Origin: Streptomyces sp. NBC_00193
Lineage (GTDB): Bacteria; Actinomycetota; Actinomycetes; Streptomycetales; Streptomycetaceae
Assembly (NCBI RefSeq): GCF_026342735.1
Contig: NZ_JAPEMM010000001.1
Location: 682,001-746,000 of the forward strand
Length of the DNA stretch: 64,000 bases
Direction: 5' to 3'
Of the stretch, positions 63,486 to 64,000 are shown piece by piece. Numbering within the stretch: the first letter of the stretch is position 1; each line of letters begins with the position of its first letter. A model generated the notes under the pieces. The model was given only the letters and a program-made list of their open reading frames with translations, made no database searches and was not told the origin of the DNA. Position numbers and translations under genes: made by a program.

Positions 63486-63655
63486 GAGGGCGCCTTTCGA
63501 GCGTGTAGCCACCTGCTGGATGTCCAGTCTAGGGGGGTGACGAAAGGGTGGAGCAACCGGAGGGGCACCTCCCTACGCCATACGAATGGCCAGGGGGCTC
63601 CCGCCCGGTGCGGCGACCCGGAACGGACCGCCACTCCCTCAACTAGACACGCGAC

Positions 63656-63676
63656 CGGGGGAAACGGTTGCCCCCG
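63656..63676 (-). terminator. short hairpin after ftsK
   Basis: CGGGGG and CCCCCG at 63656-63661 and 63671-63676 bracket a nine-base loop, 13 bases past the ftsK stop in the direction of transcription. A small GC stem, plausible terminator. Confidence 0.55.
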
Positions 63677-63688
63677 ATCCTTTGCCCG

Positions 63689-64000
63689 TTACTCGGGAGT
63701 CTCCCCGCGGATCACCGCGAGCACGCCGTCGAGCTCGTCGGCCTTCAGCAGCACGTCGCGCGCCTTCGACCCCTCGCTCGGTCCGACGATCCCCCGGGAC
63801 TCCATCAGGTCCATCAGCCGCCCGGCCTTCGCGAACCCGACCCGCAGCTTGCGCTGGAGCATCGAGGTGGACCCGAACTGCGTGGAGACCACCAGCTCGG
63901 CCGCCTGGCACAGCAGGTCGAGGTCGTCGCCGATCTCCTCGTCGATCTCCTTCTTCTGCTTCTGCCCGACGGTGACGTCGTTGCGGAAGACCGGGGCCAT
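63689..64000 (-). CDS. ftsK: DNA translocase FtsK/SpoIIIE, C-terminal gamma domain (partial)
   Basis: Last ~103 residues; the gene continues beyond the right edge. [20 protein letters not shown] and [20 protein letters not shown] are the winged-helix gamma domain that reads polarity sequences on the chromosome. The ATPase motor is outside the window. Confidence 0.95.
   Translation of the reverse strand: MAPVFRNDVTVGQKQKKEIDEEIGDDLDLLCQAAELVVSTQFGSTSMLQRKLRVGFAKAGRLMDLMESRGIVGPSEGSKARDVLLKADELDGVLAVIRGETPE

Overview
The window is a very GC-rich actinobacterial chromosome segment, almost certainly Streptomyces. The evidence is strong third-position GC bias, long antisense shadow frames, many GTG starts and 4-bp ATGA/GTGA gene overlaps, and the gene order miaB, miaA, dapF, hflX, recA-recX, lhr, nei, clgR-cinA-pgsA-rimO, ftsK typical of the Streptomyces core chromosome. 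No tRNA, rRNA, prophage, insertion sequence or CRISPR array was seen.

Layout. 1-6.3 kb: left-pointing siderophore genes, a diaminobutyrate-type aminotransferase followed by an IucA/IucC (NIS) synthetase that carries an N-terminal Pro/Ala/Ser-rich extension of about 1,030 residues. 6.7-19.1 kb: housekeeping genes (secreted trypsin-like lipoprotein, hflX, M1 metallopeptidase, a Rel/Spo homologue, dapF, miaA, a small antitoxin-like pair, a LigB-like protein, miaB). 19.3-32.7 kb: a TAXI-type binding protein and, 10 kb away, a two-component system. Between them lies a glycosidase island of ROK kinase, LacI regulator, GH38 alpha-mannosidase, GH5 glycosidase and Tat-exported GH85 endo-beta-N-acetylglucosaminidase, which together look like an N-glycan degradation locus. 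33-36.4 kb: the glutamate ABC transporter gluABCD. 36.6-39.3 kb: an FAD monooxygenase, then a Cys-rich leader peptide ahead of cysteine dioxygenase and rhodanese genes. 39.4-44.3 kb: a palindromic intergenic element, a frameshifted FtsX-type permease, recX and recA, with a textbook DNA-damage promoter. 44.4-51.6 kb: accessory housekeeping genes including a Clp-N/HTH protein with a double operator, AI-2E exporter, AzlCD and an AraC regulator. 51.7-64 kb: lhr helicase, a ten-copy GC-rich repeat array, nei2, an apparently leaderless SDR gene, clgR, cinA, pgsA, rimO, a RodZ-like protein and the 3' end of ftsK.

How parts work together. The GH85, GH38 and GH5 enzymes would release and dismantle high-mannose N-glycans, with a ROK kinase for a released sugar and a LacI repressor for control; an AT-rich palindrome with a central CG in the divergent promoter region is a candidate operator. 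The Cys leader peptide is placed to tie cysteine dioxygenase expression to cysteine supply. recA-recX, lhr and nei2 are DNA-repair functions. clgR and hflX belong to stress and proteostasis.

Two genes appear broken by single-base frameshifts (GH38 near its N-terminus, the FtsX permease in a C7 run). Both could be sequencing errors or real mutations.
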